Origin: Pseudomonadota bacterium
GTDB taxonomy: Bacteria > Desulfobacterota > Binatia > Binatales > Binataceae
Direction of reading: 5' to 3'
Assembly (NCBI GenBank): GCA_021324885.1
Contig: JAJPIF010000001.1
Coordinates: 124,001-188,000, forward strand
Length of the DNA stretch: 64,000 bases
Positions 45,391 to 54,217 of the stretch are shown here, piece after piece. A model generated the notes under the pieces. The model saw nothing but the letters and a program-made list of their open reading frames with translations. It did not search any database and was not told the DNA's origin. Each line of letters begins with the position of its first letter. Positions within the stretch are counted from its first letter, which is position 1. The position numbers and the translations under genes are program-made.

Positions 45391-46767
45391 CTACTTTCCG
45401 ATGCAGAAGTCGCGGAAAATACGGTCCAGCACATCCTCGGTGCTGATTTGACCGCTGATCGAGGCCAGCGCATCGGAGGCGAGCCCGATATCAACGGCGA
45501 TGATTTCGGGCGGCATATGACCGGCGATGCTGGCGCGCGCGTCGTCCAGGGCTTGCAGGGCGCGGGCGAGGGCCTCGCGATGGCGCAGGCGGGAAATCGC
45601 GATCGTATCCCCCTGGTGGCCGCCTGCCAAAGCTTCAATTTGAGCCGTAATTTCGGCGCGCAGCCGGTCAAGACCTTCGCCCCTGAGCGCCGACACCCGG
45701 AGAACGGGCTGGGTCAATTGATGGGCGCGTAAATGGTCGATGCCGATTGCCGCGGGCAGGTCGGATTTGTTGAGCAGCGCAACGCCGGCCCGCCCTCGGC
45801 ACAATTCGATTATGCGGAGGTCGTCGGGTTCCAACGATACGGAGGAATCGAACACCGCGATCAGCAGGTCGGCCTCCCCAGCATGGGAAAGCGTCCGCTC
45901 GATTCCGATGCGTTCGACCTCGTCGGTTACGGAGCGAACCCCAGCCGTATCTTGAAGGACCAAAGGATACGGACCGGCATGGATGGTATCCTCGATCACG
46001 TCGCGGGTGGTGCCGGGGATCGGTGTGACGATGGCACGTTCGACGCCCAGCAGCGCATTAAGGACGCTGGACTTGCCGGCGTTGGGTTTGCCGATAATCG
46101 CGGCCCGCGCACCGCTGCGCATCAGGCGGCCGCGCGCGAAGCTGTCGTGCAGGGCGGCCACGTCGGCGCGCAATTGGTCAATGCAAGCGGCGGTCTCCGC
46201 GCGTGAGGGCAGGGCGATGTCCTCATCGGCGAAGTCGATTTCAGCCTCCAGATGCGCAGCGACTGCGAGCAGCGCCTCGCGCAGGGCGCCCACCCGGAGC
46301 TTTAATCCACCATTAAGATGGGACAAGGCTAGCGCAAGGGCGCTTTCGCCGCGCGCGGCCACCAGATCGGCAATCGCTTCGGCGGCGGTCAAATCCATCC
46401 GGCCGTTGAGAAAAGCGCGGCGGCTGAATTCACCCGGCTCCGCCATCCGGGCGCCACAGCGCAGCGCCAATCCCAGGACTCTGCGCACCAGGTACGGTCC
46501 CCCATGGCAATGCAATTCGGCGACGTCTTCGCCGGTCAGGCTGCGGGGTGCGGGCATGATCACGGCTAGCGCGCGATCGATCGCGGCGTTCGTTTCAGGG
46601 TCGCGCACATCGCCCAAAGCCACAGACCGCGGCTTGAGCTGGGTTCCCACGGGAAACCAAATCGTACGCAGGATTTCGATCGCTGCCGGACCCGACAAAC
46701 GGATTATGGCGACCGCTGCTGGCCCCGGCGCAGTTGCCGGTGCGACGATCGTATCTTGAACGTACAT
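45391..46767 (-). CDS. mnmE: tRNA modification GTPase MnmE
   Basis: The 458-residue protein has the N-terminal tetrahydrofolate-binding domain (TIVAPATAPGPAAVAIIRLSGP) and a helical domain. A G domain is inserted with G1 GKPNAGKSS at 226-234, GTTRD, DTAGVR and NKSD. The protein ends in the essential CIGK. It works with MnmG on wobble uridine. It is the first gene of the leftward half of the split housekeeping block. Confidence 0.96.
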   Translation of the reverse strand: MYVQDTIVAPATAPGPAAVAIIRLSGPAAIEILRTIWFPVGTQLKPRSVALGDVRDPETNAAIDRALAVIMPAPRSLTGEDVAELHCHGGPYLVRRVLGLALRCGARMAEPGEFSRRAFLNGRMDLTAAEAIADLVAARGESALALALSHLNGGLKLRVGALREALLAVAAHLEAEIDFADEDIALPSRAETAACIDQLRADVAALHDSFARGRLMRSGARAAIIGKPNAGKSSVLNALLGVERAIVTPIPGTTRDVIEDTIHAGPYPLVLQDTAGVRSVTDEVERIGIERTLSHAGEADLLIAVFDSSVSLEPDDLRIIELCRGRAGVALLNKSDLPAAIGIDHLRAHQLTQPVLRVSALRGEGLDRLRAEITAQIEALAGGHQGDTIAISRLRHREALARALQALDDARASIAGHMPPEIIAVDIGLASDALASISGQISTEDVLDRIFRDFCIGK

Positions 46768-47085
46768 GGGTGAATTAGATTCTCGGCCTCGCTCCTGAAA
46801 GATTTTAATCGCGAACGGCCGCAGACTGATAGACGTCAGCTGCCGATGTCGAACCTCTCCAAAGGCGGTACGTATTTTGCTGCTTATCCCGATGTTAAGA
46901 TTTACACGTTGTTAATTAGCTTTGGTCTTATCAAAGCGCCTCGAAAACGCTAAAAATTTAACTTGGGGCGGATGGTTTGATTTCATTACTCACGGTCAGA
47001 TGCCGTTTCAACGGGCAGCAGTTGTCGCCCGCACCGACGGGATCGTTGCATTTTTTGGTGAGTGATGGAGCAGGAGGAGGTTCAG
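46768..47085. other. AT-rich divergent intergenic region between mnmE and DUF2934 gene
   Basis: Bases 46890-46980 are clearly richer in A and T than the surroundings and lie between the two divergent halves of an origin-type gene block. Promoters for both directions must be here. I could find no exact DnaA box and no confident -35/-10 pair, so an origin is not claimed. Confidence 0.35.
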
Positions 47086-47415
47086 TTGAAATCAAAAGAG
47101 CCCAAGCAACCCAAGGAGAGAAAACCCAGAACACGTAAGAGCGGACCAGAGACGAAGCTTGTCGCGCCGAAGAGCAGTGAAACGCAGGTTGTATCCGGCG
47201 TGGCTAACGGTATCAGCACGCACATCGCCAATGGCGCACTCGAGAATGAACATGGCGTGGCTTCGCAGACCGGGGAGCTGGGTCCATCGCCGGAGATGAT
47301 CCGCAAGCGCGCCTATGAATTGTTCGTGGCGCGCGGATACGAGCACGGTCATCATGTCGATGATTGGCTGGCTGCGGAGCGCGAACTGAAAATGAAGTAT
47401 CGCGCGCAGACCTGA
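47086..47415 (+). CDS. DUF2934-domain small protein
   Basis: A strong AGGAGG (47075-47080) lies five bases before TTG 47086, so this start is preferred over GTG 47062 or ATG 47065, which would put the ribosome site inside the gene. The 109-residue protein has a Lys/Pro/Arg-rich N-terminal half (KEPKQPKERKPRTRKS) and a C-terminal DUF2934 motif (IRKRAYELFVARGYEHGHHVDDWLAAERELK). DUF2934 proteins are small and uncharacterised. The basic tail suggests nucleic-acid contact, but that is conjecture. It precedes rpmH/rnpA by about 220 bases. Confidence 0.78.
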   Translation: MKSKEPKQPKERKPRTRKSGPETKLVAPKSSETQVVSGVANGISTHIANGALENEHGVASQTGELGPSPEMIRKRAYELFVARGYEHGHHVDDWLAAERELKMKYRAQT

Positions 47416-47633
47416 CGCCAATCCGGCGCACGTGATACGAACATAGCCGGGTGATGGCGTGCTGGTTGGCCGGCCCGCCTTGCGCCGCATGTCGTGGTGT
47501 GGTTGCATGAGGGTTTGAACGGCTGTCCGAGCTAGCAAGCCGGCGGTCTCGGCCGCGCGGTGGCGTTGTGCCTTGTGCTGACGGCTTAACCGCGGCGCTG
47601 CCTGAATCAGAGAGACGCAAGCAGCTATAAGAA

Positions 47634-48191
47634 TTGACCAAACGAGATGAAACGCACTTATCAGCCCAGCAATCGGCGGCGGAAACGGACTCATGGATTC
47701 CTCGCCCGGATGGCGTCGCCCGGCGGACGCCGTGTCCTCAAGCGGCGGCGCAACAAGGGCCGCCACCGATTGACCGTTTCGGTCCCGCCCAAGCAACCCG
47801 GTTAGGCCCGGGACCTGACGCCAGTTTCGGGAAAGAGTACAGGCTGCGACGCCACGCCGATTTCCTGTGGGTTCGCCAACGGGGAATTCGGCGTCAGACG
47901 GACCATTTTGTCGTCTATCTGGCGACGCTCCGGGAGCACGAGTCGGTGCAGCTCGGATTGGCGGTTTCGCGCCGGATTGGCGGTGCGGTAACGCGCAATC
48001 GGATCAAGCGTAGGCTGCGTGAAAGCTTTCGTTGCGGTTTGAGAACCGTGCTGCCCACCGCAAGTGCCGTAGTAATCATCGCCCGAGACGGCGCCGGGCA
48101 ACTCAAAACCCAGGAGATTACTGCTGAATTGACGGCTCCGCTGTCGCAGATGGCGGATAAACTTGAAGCTACACGGAGCGTCGGGTCTTAA
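47634..48191 (+). CDS. rnpA: Ribonuclease P protein component, with rpmH nested inside
   Basis: The conserved RnpA core (residues 65-170) has [24 protein letters not shown] and the RNR motif [15 protein letters not shown]. RnpA assists the catalytic RNA in 5' processing of tRNA. In this frame a stop at 47628 is followed by TTG 47634. No ATG or GTG occurs until GTG 47946, deep inside the core. The gene therefore probably starts at the TTG, 13 bases before the rpmH ATG. It then carries an N-terminal extension of about 65 residues that overlaps all of rpmH in another frame. At 185 residues it is longer than usual (110-130). A rare ATT or CTG start (47697, 47769, 47844) is the alternative. Confidence 0.85.
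   Translation: MTKRDETHLSAQQSAAETDSWIPRPDGVARRTPCPQAAAQQGPPPIDRFGPAQATRLGPGPDASFGKEYRLRRHADFLWVRQRGIRRQTDHFVVYLATLREHESVQLGLAVSRRIGGAVTRNRIKRRLRESFRCGLRTVLPTASAVVIIARDGAGQLKTQEITAELTAPLSQMADKLEATRSVGS
47647..47805 (+). CDS. rpmH: 50S ribosomal protein L34
   Basis: The 52-codon frame from ATG 47647 to TAG 47805 begins [18 protein letters not shown] and continues with [18 protein letters not shown] and RHRLTV, the L34 consensus. It is slightly extended at the C-terminus (SVPPKQPG) against the usual 44-46 residues. L34 is a small basic protein of the large subunit. The gene lies wholly within the 5' part of the rnpA frame. No strong ribosome binding site is seen before the ATG, and GAG stands two bases upstream. 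Confidence 0.93.
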   Translation: MKRTYQPSNRRRKRTHGFLARMASPGGRRVLKRRRNKGRHRLTVSVPPKQPG

Positions 48192-48216
48192 CCACAGGTA
48201 CGGGGCGGGAGTCCTG

Positions 48217-48564
48217 ATGGAAACGATATCCGCTGCTGAATCAGGCAATTTCGACCTTGGCGATCGAGGGACAAGGCCGTTCGGAGCCGCTGTTGTGGCA
48301 TCGGTTCTGGCCCGCATTTTCGATTTATATCATTGGCTGATCGCGCCATTTCTGGCCGCCTGTTCAGGCTGGTCGTGCCGCTTTGAGCCCAGTTGCTCGC
48401 GCTACGCTGCAACGGCGCTAGTTCGGTTCGGAGCTTGCCGGGGCGGCTACCTCACGTTGCGCCGGTTGGGCAAGTGTCATCCGTTTGGCGGTTATGGCTA
48501 CGATCCTGTTCCCGAACTTCCGCTCGCCGGTTTCGACCATGAGGCCGGTTTCGATGATCGATAA
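48217..48564 (+). CDS. yidD: Membrane-protein insertion efficiency factor YidD
   Basis: GGGAG precedes ATG 48217 at six bases. An upstream extension into rnpA is unlikely. The 115-residue protein carries an amphipathic hydrophobic helix (ARIFDLYHWLIAPFLAA) and the YidD signature CRFEPSCSRYAATAL, then RRLGKCHPFGGYGYDPVP. The family is a membrane-associated helper to YidC. The unusual N-terminus of about 28 residues precedes the normal start of the fold. It lies 25 bases after rnpA and 9 bases before yidC, the normal order. Confidence 0.92.
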   Translation: METISAAESGNFDLGDRGTRPFGAAVVASVLARIFDLYHWLIAPFLAACSGWSCRFEPSCSRYAATALVRFGACRGGYLTLRRLGKCHPFGGYGYDPVPELPLAGFDHEAGFDDR

Positions 48565-48573
48565 AGGAGTGCT

Positions 48574-50253
48574 TTGGATACCAGACTTTTAATTGCGGTG
48601 GTCCTGTCTTTGGCGGCGGTATTCGCCTATCAGGAACTGGTCCTTAAGCGGCTTTACCCGCCTCGGCAGGAATCACAGGAGCAGCATCAACTGCATTCCG
48701 GCCCCAAACGAGCGCTTGCGACTTCTGCCCCCTCGAACCTGCCGGCACCGTCCGCCTTGCCATCCAACCCGCTGCCAGCGCCGGTCCAGGAACAAAATGC
48801 GCCGGTGCGAATAATCCAGGTCGAGAACGACGATTTTATCGCGAAATTTACTACCAGAGGTGGGCGCCTGCTCAGTTTGAAGCTGAAAAAGTACCATGAA
48901 ACCGCCGAGCCCAATAGCCCTCTGCTGGAACTGGTAACGGCCTCTGCGGATCGGCAGTTACCGCTGGGACTGGTGGTCGAGACACGTCAGGGCCGACTCG
49001 ACGATGGCAATCTAGCTTACCATACCGACGCCCCGTCCAACCTCGCGCTTGCTCATCTGGAGCACGCGGTTATCACGTTTACGGGCAGGGTCGGAGGACT
49101 CGAGATCACCAAAACGGTGCGGTTCAGCTCAGCCGGCTACGTTTTTCAGGTCAGCGCGGCGGTCAAAGGACCGCCCGAGGAGGTTGAGGCGGTCGGACTG
49201 ACCATGAGTGAGCCGCTTAATCCGCACTCCGGGTATTACGACATTCCCGAAGTTCAGACCCTGGTGAATCAAAAGGCTACGGTTGACGCGGAAAAGGCGC
49301 TGCGCAAGGGGGTGAAGCCGCTCAAGGGTGACATTACCTACGCTGGTTTTGGCGACCGCTATTTCCTGACGGTTTTCCTTCCGGTTAGTCCTCGCGACGG
49401 CACCGTGGCGATGAACTACACCGACAACGAGGCAACGGCCGAGATGCTGTTTTCGCCCGCGCCGGTGGATGGCGTTATGACGGTGTCGGCGCTGGTCTAT
49501 ACCGGTCCCAAGAGTCTCACCACTCTGGAGGAGGTCAACCCGGAGCTGCGGCGGGCAATCGATTTTGGATGGTCGGGAATACTAGCACTTGCGTTTTTAC
49601 GCGCGCTTAAGTTATTCCATTACGTTGCGCCCAATTGGGGTGTTGATATTATCCTGCTCACCGTGGCTATCCGGGTCGCCTTCCTGCCCATGTCGATCAA
49701 GAGCCAACGGTCCATGATGCGCCTGCAGCGCCTTCAGCCTCAGGTGGAAAAGTTGCGCGAAAAATTCAAGGATGACAAGGAACGGCTTAACCGCGAGATG
49801 GTCGACCTGTACAAGCGCAATCACGTCAATCCGCTTGGCGGGTGCCTGCCGATGCTTTTGCAGTTGCCGATTTTTATTGGCCTTTACGAAGCCTTGCTCA
49901 ACGCGGTCGAGCTGCGTCACGCGCCGTTTTTCGGATGGATCAGGGACCTTTCGGCACCCGAATGTCTGCCCATTCCGGGTTTTCCCAAGCTGGCCTTCCT
50001 GCCCTGCGGCGGTATCCCCGTCCTGGTTATCCTGATGGGAGTGAGCACCTATCTGCAGCAGAAGATGACGCCCCAGTCGCCTGACCCGAGTCAACAGCGC
50101 ATGATGATGCTGATGCCGCTGGTGTTTACGGTGATGTTCCTGAATTTTCCGGCGGGCTTAACGCTCTATTATTTTTGTTCCAACGCCTTGGGAATTGCCC
50201 AGCAGTATGTTCTAAACCGAGAATTCAAACAGCTCAGCCCGGCTAACGCATGA
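48574..50253 (+). CDS. yidC: Membrane protein insertase YidC
   Basis: TTG 48574 follows AAGGAG. The protein has 559 residues. A first membrane helix (LLIAVVLSLAAVFAYQELV) is followed by a Pro-rich linker, a large periplasmic beta-supersandwich (about 80-330) and the conserved five-helix insertase core. Core marks are VDIILLTVAIRVAFLPMSIKSQRSM, the VNPLGGCLPMLLQLPIFIGLY groove region and the C-terminal helix MPLVFTVMFLNFPAGLTLYYF. It inserts and folds inner-membrane proteins alone or with Sec. The stop overlaps the jag start by four bases. Confidence 0.96.
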   Translation: MDTRLLIAVVLSLAAVFAYQELVLKRLYPPRQESQEQHQLHSGPKRALATSAPSNLPAPSALPSNPLPAPVQEQNAPVRIIQVENDDFIAKFTTRGGRLLSLKLKKYHETAEPNSPLLELVTASADRQLPLGLVVETRQGRLDDGNLAYHTDAPSNLALAHLEHAVITFTGRVGGLEITKTVRFSSAGYVFQVSAAVKGPPEEVEAVGLTMSEPLNPHSGYYDIPEVQTLVNQKATVDAEKALRKGVKPLKGDITYAGFGDRYFLTVFLPVSPRDGTVAMNYTDNEATAEMLFSPAPVDGVMTVSALVYTGPKSLTTLEEVNPELRRAIDFGWSGILALAFLRALKLFHYVAPNWGVDIILLTVAIRVAFLPMSIKSQRSMMRLQRLQPQVEKLREKFKDDKERLNREMVDLYKRNHVNPLGGCLPMLLQLPIFIGLYEALLNAVELRHAPFFGWIRDLSAPECLPIPGFPKLAFLPCGGIPVLVILMGVSTYLQQKMTPQSPDPSQQRMMMLMPLVFTVMFLNFPAGLTLYYFCSNALGIAQQYVLNREFKQLSPANA

Positions 50254-51242
50254 CCCCTAACGACTATATCGAATCCGAGGGCGCCAGCGTCGAAGCGGCC
50301 ATTAAAGCAGCCCTGACCAAGCTTGGTGCCGAAGAAGCAGACGTTTCCATCGAAGTGCTTGCCACTCCCAGATCGGGCCTGCTGGGACTGGGGGCGCGTC
50401 CGGCACGAGTGCGTGTCACCCGCCGCCCGCCGGAATCGGCCCGTAGCGAAGTTGCGTCGCCTCCCTCGGCGCACTCGCGTCAGGAAACCCTTACAATTCG
50501 CGCCGCCGAAGTAACCATCACCCGGCCGGTGAAGGAGCAAGCTGCCGCCGAGGAGCTAACGCCCTCCAGACCGCGCGAGGCCTTTTCGGTGGCTGAAGAA
50601 GTAAATCCGCAACCGCCGGAGGCGCAGCCATCGGCGCGGCAACTCGATGACGAAGGCGCCGAGGGTGGTCCGCCGCGGCGCAGCGCCAACCTTGAGGACC
50701 AAAGCCAGGAAGCTGTAAGCCTGCTCAAGGAAATCCTGCAACTGATGGGCGAGAGGGCGGAGGTCACGGTTTCCACCGAGGTCGAGCTGATTCACATCGA
50801 TATCAAGGGCGACGGCTCCGGCATCCTGATCGGCCGCCACGGCCAGACCCTGGACGCGATGGAGTACATGCTCAACCGCCTGATCGCCCGGCGCATCAAG
50901 GACGCCGTGCCAGTGACGCTGGACGTGGCTTCCTATCGCGCGCGGCGCGGTCAGCAGTTGGAGCGGATGGCATTGTCGATGGGCGAGCGGGCCAAACGCG
51001 AGCGCAAGACCGTGGCTTTGGAGCCGATGCCGCCGCGCGATCGCCGCATCGTCCATCTGGCGCTGAAGGATGATCCGTTGATCACTACGCGCTCGGTGGG
51101 CAATGGGTACATGCGTGCGCTTGAAATCGTGCCCACGGAAAACAGCCGCGAGCCGTCCGAACACAACCCGCGCCGCCATCAGCCCCGTCATAAGCCCGGC
51201 CACCAGGGCGGATTCAAGCACGGTCAGAAAAGAATCGTTTGA
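50250..51242 (+). CDS. jag: Jag/KhpB-type RNA-binding protein
   Basis: The 330-residue protein starts in ATGA overlap with yidC. The Jag_N domain (residues 1-55, RSGLLGLGARPARVRV) is followed by a Pro/Glu-rich linker and a KH domain near 185 (GDGSGILIGRHGQTLDAMEYML). An R3H domain near 245-300 carries ERMALSMGERAKRER. The protein ends in a His/Pro/Arg-rich tail. It binds RNA and has been tied to cell-division and elongation control in Gram-positive bacteria. A terminator hairpin follows. Confidence 0.92.
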   Translation: MTPNDYIESEGASVEAAIKAALTKLGAEEADVSIEVLATPRSGLLGLGARPARVRVTRRPPESARSEVASPPSAHSRQETLTIRAAEVTITRPVKEQAAAEELTPSRPREAFSVAEEVNPQPPEAQPSARQLDDEGAEGGPPRRSANLEDQSQEAVSLLKEILQLMGERAEVTVSTEVELIHIDIKGDGSGILIGRHGQTLDAMEYMLNRLIARRIKDAVPVTLDVASYRARRGQQLERMALSMGERAKRERKTVALEPMPPRDRRIVHLALKDDPLITTRSVGNGYMRALEIVPTENSREPSEHNPRRHQPRHKPGHQGGFKHGQKRIV

Positions 51243-51294
51243 ATTTGACGCTCGGAATCGAGCAACCGGGCCGCTGATTTCAAGCTTCACCACG

Positions 51295-51317
51295 CACGCC
51301 CGCGGGGCGCGGGCGTG
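51295..51317. terminator. Bidirectional terminator between jag and fdxA
   Basis: CACGCCCGC (51295-51303) and GCGGGCGTG (51309-51317) form a perfect 9-base stem with a 5-base loop, followed on the plus strand by TCTTTCATT. It lies between convergent jag and fdxA and fits an intrinsic terminator for the rightward operon. Confidence 0.7.
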
Positions 51318-51335
51318 TCTTTCATTGGTGATCGA

Positions 51336-51695
51336 TCAGGCGTTGGGATCGAAACCCCATTTGGCCTTGTTCGCGGCAACCTGCTCCGGACTGGGTTGCT
51401 CCTTGGTTTCGTGCTGTTTTACTTTGAAGGAATCAGGGTCATCCACCGTCGCGTGATTGAGCGCGATGTCGTCCTTGAACACCTCGGGTACTGCGGGTTC
51501 CTCGAAAATCGCCTGCCACGGGCATTCCGGCTCGCAGGCGCCACAATCGATGCATTCGTCGGGGTTGATGTAGAGCATGTTGGGGAACTTCGCCTTGTCC
51601 TCCCCGACATACTCGTAGATGCAATCGACCGGGCAGACGCTGACACAACCGGTGTCCACGCAGTCGATGCACAGGCGGGTTATCGTCCACGGCAT
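51336..51695 (-). CDS. fdxA: Seven-iron ferredoxin (FdxA type)
   Basis: The 119-residue protein has nine cysteines: 9, 12, 17, 21 and 25 in the first block ([17 protein letters not shown]) and 48, 51, 54 and 58 in the second ([12 protein letters not shown]). This gives the Azotobacter-type [3Fe-4S][4Fe-4S] spacing. A nine-residue insert (GEDKAKFPN) between the blocks and a long C-terminal tail (to 119) follow. It is a low-potential electron carrier. It is alone on its strand, convergent with jag. Confidence 0.93.
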   Translation of the reverse strand: MPWTITRLCIDCVDTGCVSVCPVDCIYEYVGEDKAKFPNMLYINPDECIDCGACEPECPWQAIFEEPAVPEVFKDDIALNHATVDDPDSFKVKQHETKEQPSPEQVAANKAKWGFDPNA

Positions 51696-51961
51696 AAAAG
51701 CCTCACCTCGTTTCTACAAAACCACAAAAGCACGGTGGCCGAATTGGTGCGAACATTTATATCGGTTTCATCCGAATACGGAAAGCCGCTTTACCCCGGG
51801 CATTAACCGGACTTGGGCGCTCCTTCTTTGACTCGATCAATTCAATTCAAGCCGTTGCAAGACGGGGGGAAGAGCCTGGTCTGTTAGAATACGCGCTTAA
51901 AGCTGGTAAACTCAGTTGTGGGCCATCCTCCGATCACGCTGTGCCCAGCCGAAATTAACCC

Positions 51962-52915
51962 GTGAACGATTTTAGGCATCATTTCGTACACACCAACGGC
52001 ATCAGGATGCATGTGCACGAGGCTGGTGACGGCTACCCGGTGCTGCTCTGCCATGGGTTTCCGGAAATCTGGTATTCCTGGCGCCATCAGATGGCGGCGC
52101 TCAGCGCGGCCGGATTCAGAGCGATTGCGCCGGACCAGCGGGGTTACGGCGAAACTGACGCGCCCCTGCCGATCGAGGCGTATAGCCTGCGCAATCTGGT
52201 CGCAGACCTCATCGGGATGCTCGATCGGCTTGGGATTGCTCGCTGCGCGATCGTCGGGCACGACTGGGGAGGAATCGTTGCGTGGGGCGCGGCGATGATC
52301 GCGCCGGAGCGGTTCGAGAAGGTGGCCGGGCTCAACACGCCGTTTCTGCCGCGTCCGCCGGTCAAGCCCACGGATCTGTTCCGGGCGATGGCTGCTGGCA
52401 AGTTTCACTATATTTTGTATTTCCAGGAGCCGGGAGTCGCCGAAGCCGAACTCCAGGCCGACGTCCGCCGCACGTTGCGTGGCTTTTACCAGGACCTGGC
52501 CGCGTTGAAAATCCAGGCCGGCAGCAGCGACCCGCCGGGCGTGCTTGGTCCCGCCGGCGGCGGCATTCTGGACCGGCTGCCCGATCGGCCCCACGGCAGG
52601 TTTCTGAGCGACGGCGATTTCGAAGTGTTCGTCAAAGCTTTCGAGCACAGCGGGTTTCGCGGACCGCTTAACTGGTACCGCAACTTCGATCGCAATTGGG
52701 AGGAGAGCGCCGGCCTCGATCATCGGATCAATCAGCCGGCGTTAATGATTTGTGCCGAGCGCGACCCGGTGCTGCCGCCGTGGATGGCCGCCGGGATGAA
52801 GCAGCTTGTGCCCAATCTGACCCGAACGATCATTATCAGAAACTGCGGCCACTGGACGCAGCAGGAACGGCCCGAAGAAGTCAATCAGGCGCTGATCGAG
52901 TTTTTGCGAAGCTGA
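51962..52915 (+). CDS. Epoxide-hydrolase-like alpha/beta hydrolase
   Basis: The 317-residue protein starts at GTG 51962. The HGFPE motif at residues 31-35 gives the oxyanion hole and GHDWGG supplies nucleophile Asp101. The lid region has FYQDL with a Tyr that may protonate the epoxide, and the catalytic His is in NCGHWTQQERP near the C-terminus. These mark soluble epoxide hydrolases and haloalkane-dehalogenase relatives. The Asp nucleophile with HGFPE favours epoxide hydrolysis to diols. The substrate is not known. Confidence 0.87.
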   Translation: MNDFRHHFVHTNGIRMHVHEAGDGYPVLLCHGFPEIWYSWRHQMAALSAAGFRAIAPDQRGYGETDAPLPIEAYSLRNLVADLIGMLDRLGIARCAIVGHDWGGIVAWGAAMIAPERFEKVAGLNTPFLPRPPVKPTDLFRAMAAGKFHYILYFQEPGVAEAELQADVRRTLRGFYQDLAALKIQAGSSDPPGVLGPAGGGILDRLPDRPHGRFLSDGDFEVFVKAFEHSGFRGPLNWYRNFDRNWEESAGLDHRINQPALMICAERDPVLPPWMAAGMKQLVPNLTRTIIIRNCGHWTQQERPEEVNQALIEFLRS

Positions 52916-52935
52916 CCCCGAGCGGTGTTCGCCGT

Positions 52936-54216
52936 TCAATCCAGAATTGTAATCGGGCGGCCACGCGTTTCCGGCAACATCCAGACCAATATCGCGCCGA
53001 TCGCGGCAAACAGCGAGCCGATCGCCAACGCGGCGGCAAAGCCGATTTGCGATCGCAGCGCGGTGATCATCAAGGGGGTGAAAAACTGGATTCCGCGGGT
53101 AACGTTGAGCAACAGCCCGAGGATCGTGTTGCGCATCCTGGTCGGGAAAAGTTCGGACATCAGCGTGCCCGCGCCCGACCAGATGCCCGTGCCGAATCCA
53201 GCCAGCGCCATTGAGACCGCAATCAGCCCTGGCACTCGATCCGCCCAATGCCACAGGATCGTGACCGGCAGCAATCCCAGCGCCATCATGATGCCGTAGC
53301 TGGAGAACACCGGCCGGCGGCCGAAGCGATCCGCAAACCAACCGAAACTTAAGTATCCAAGCACGGCGCCGACCTGCATCCCGATCACCAGGCGCCCACT
53401 GTGCTGGCTGCTCAGATGGCGGCTCAGTTCGAGGTAGCCCGGCAGCCAACTGTAGGTGAACCAGTAAGCTTCGGAGTTCATCAGCAGAAGAAAAAAGATC
53501 ACGAGCAGAATCGGCTGGTACGAACGAAGCCATTGCAGATCGGCGCGCCATCGGGACCGCCTGAGGCCGCGCTGGTTGAGCCACACGTCACTTTCCGGCA
53601 ACCAGCGCCATACCGCGACGGCTACAGCCAGGGCGGGAGCGGCGGCCAGCACAAAAACCGCACGCCATCCGAGGACCGGTTGAATGAATCCGCCGGCGAC
53701 TGCCGCCAGCAGAATTCCCAGGGGGGCACCGGTCTGCACGTAGCATGCATAGCGGGCGCGGTAGCGGGCGGGAATGGTCTCCGCGATCATGCTTTGGCCG
53801 GCCGCCCATTCGCCGCCGATCCCCAACCCGGCAATCGTTCGCCACAGGATTAACGCACCCAGCGAATGCGCGCTGGAGCAGAGCAAGGTGCCGCCACCGT
53901 AAATCAGCGTCGTGGCCACAATCACCGGCTTGCGCCCGAAGTGGTCGCCAATCAAACCGAAGCCGATCCCGCCCGCCGCGGTCATAAGGAAAGAGAAGCC
54001 CAGGACCAGCGAGGAGCCGGTCGCGCTCAGATGGAGTTCATGTGCGATGCCGACGAGCAGGAAAGAGTAGAGAACAAGATCGAAAAAGTCGAAAATCCAT
54101 GCGCAGAAGCACAGAACGACGACACGGTAATGGAGGCGCGTCAAAGTAGGAATTTCGTGGAGCAGAGGACCGGGCTTGCCCTGTGCCGCAAGGCCGCATT
54201 TTTCTATCGAAGGCAC
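52936..54216 (-). CDS. MFS transporter
   Basis: The 426-residue protein starts at GTG 54216, one base after the stop of the small secreted gene on the same strand. It has 12 predicted membrane segments with motif A twice, GLIGDHFGRKPVI after helix 2 and WFADRFGRRPVF in the second half. The layout matches the aromatic-acid/sugar:H+ symporter (metabolite/H+) groups. RTIAGLGIGGEWAAGQSMIAE is the helix 4-5 pattern of that group. Cargo is likely an organic acid but unproven. Confidence 0.88.
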   Translation of the reverse strand: MPSIEKCGLAAQGKPGPLLHEIPTLTRLHYRVVVLCFCAWIFDFFDLVLYSFLLVGIAHELHLSATGSSLVLGFSFLMTAAGGIGFGLIGDHFGRKPVIVATTLIYGGGTLLCSSAHSLGALILWRTIAGLGIGGEWAAGQSMIAETIPARYRARYACYVQTGAPLGILLAAVAGGFIQPVLGWRAVFVLAAAPALAVAVAVWRWLPESDVWLNQRGLRRSRWRADLQWLRSYQPILLVIFFLLLMNSEAYWFTYSWLPGYLELSRHLSSQHSGRLVIGMQVGAVLGYLSFGWFADRFGRRPVFSSYGIMMALGLLPVTILWHWADRVPGLIAVSMALAGFGTGIWSGAGTLMSELFPTRMRNTILGLLLNVTRGIQFFTPLMITALRSQIGFAAALAIGSLFAAIGAILVWMLPETRGRPITILD

Positions 54217-54217
54217 A

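Noticed and set aside
46861-47061. AT-rich gap as the replication origin
   Set aside because: No exact DnaA box, and no dnaA gene or skew information, so it is left as a possibility only.
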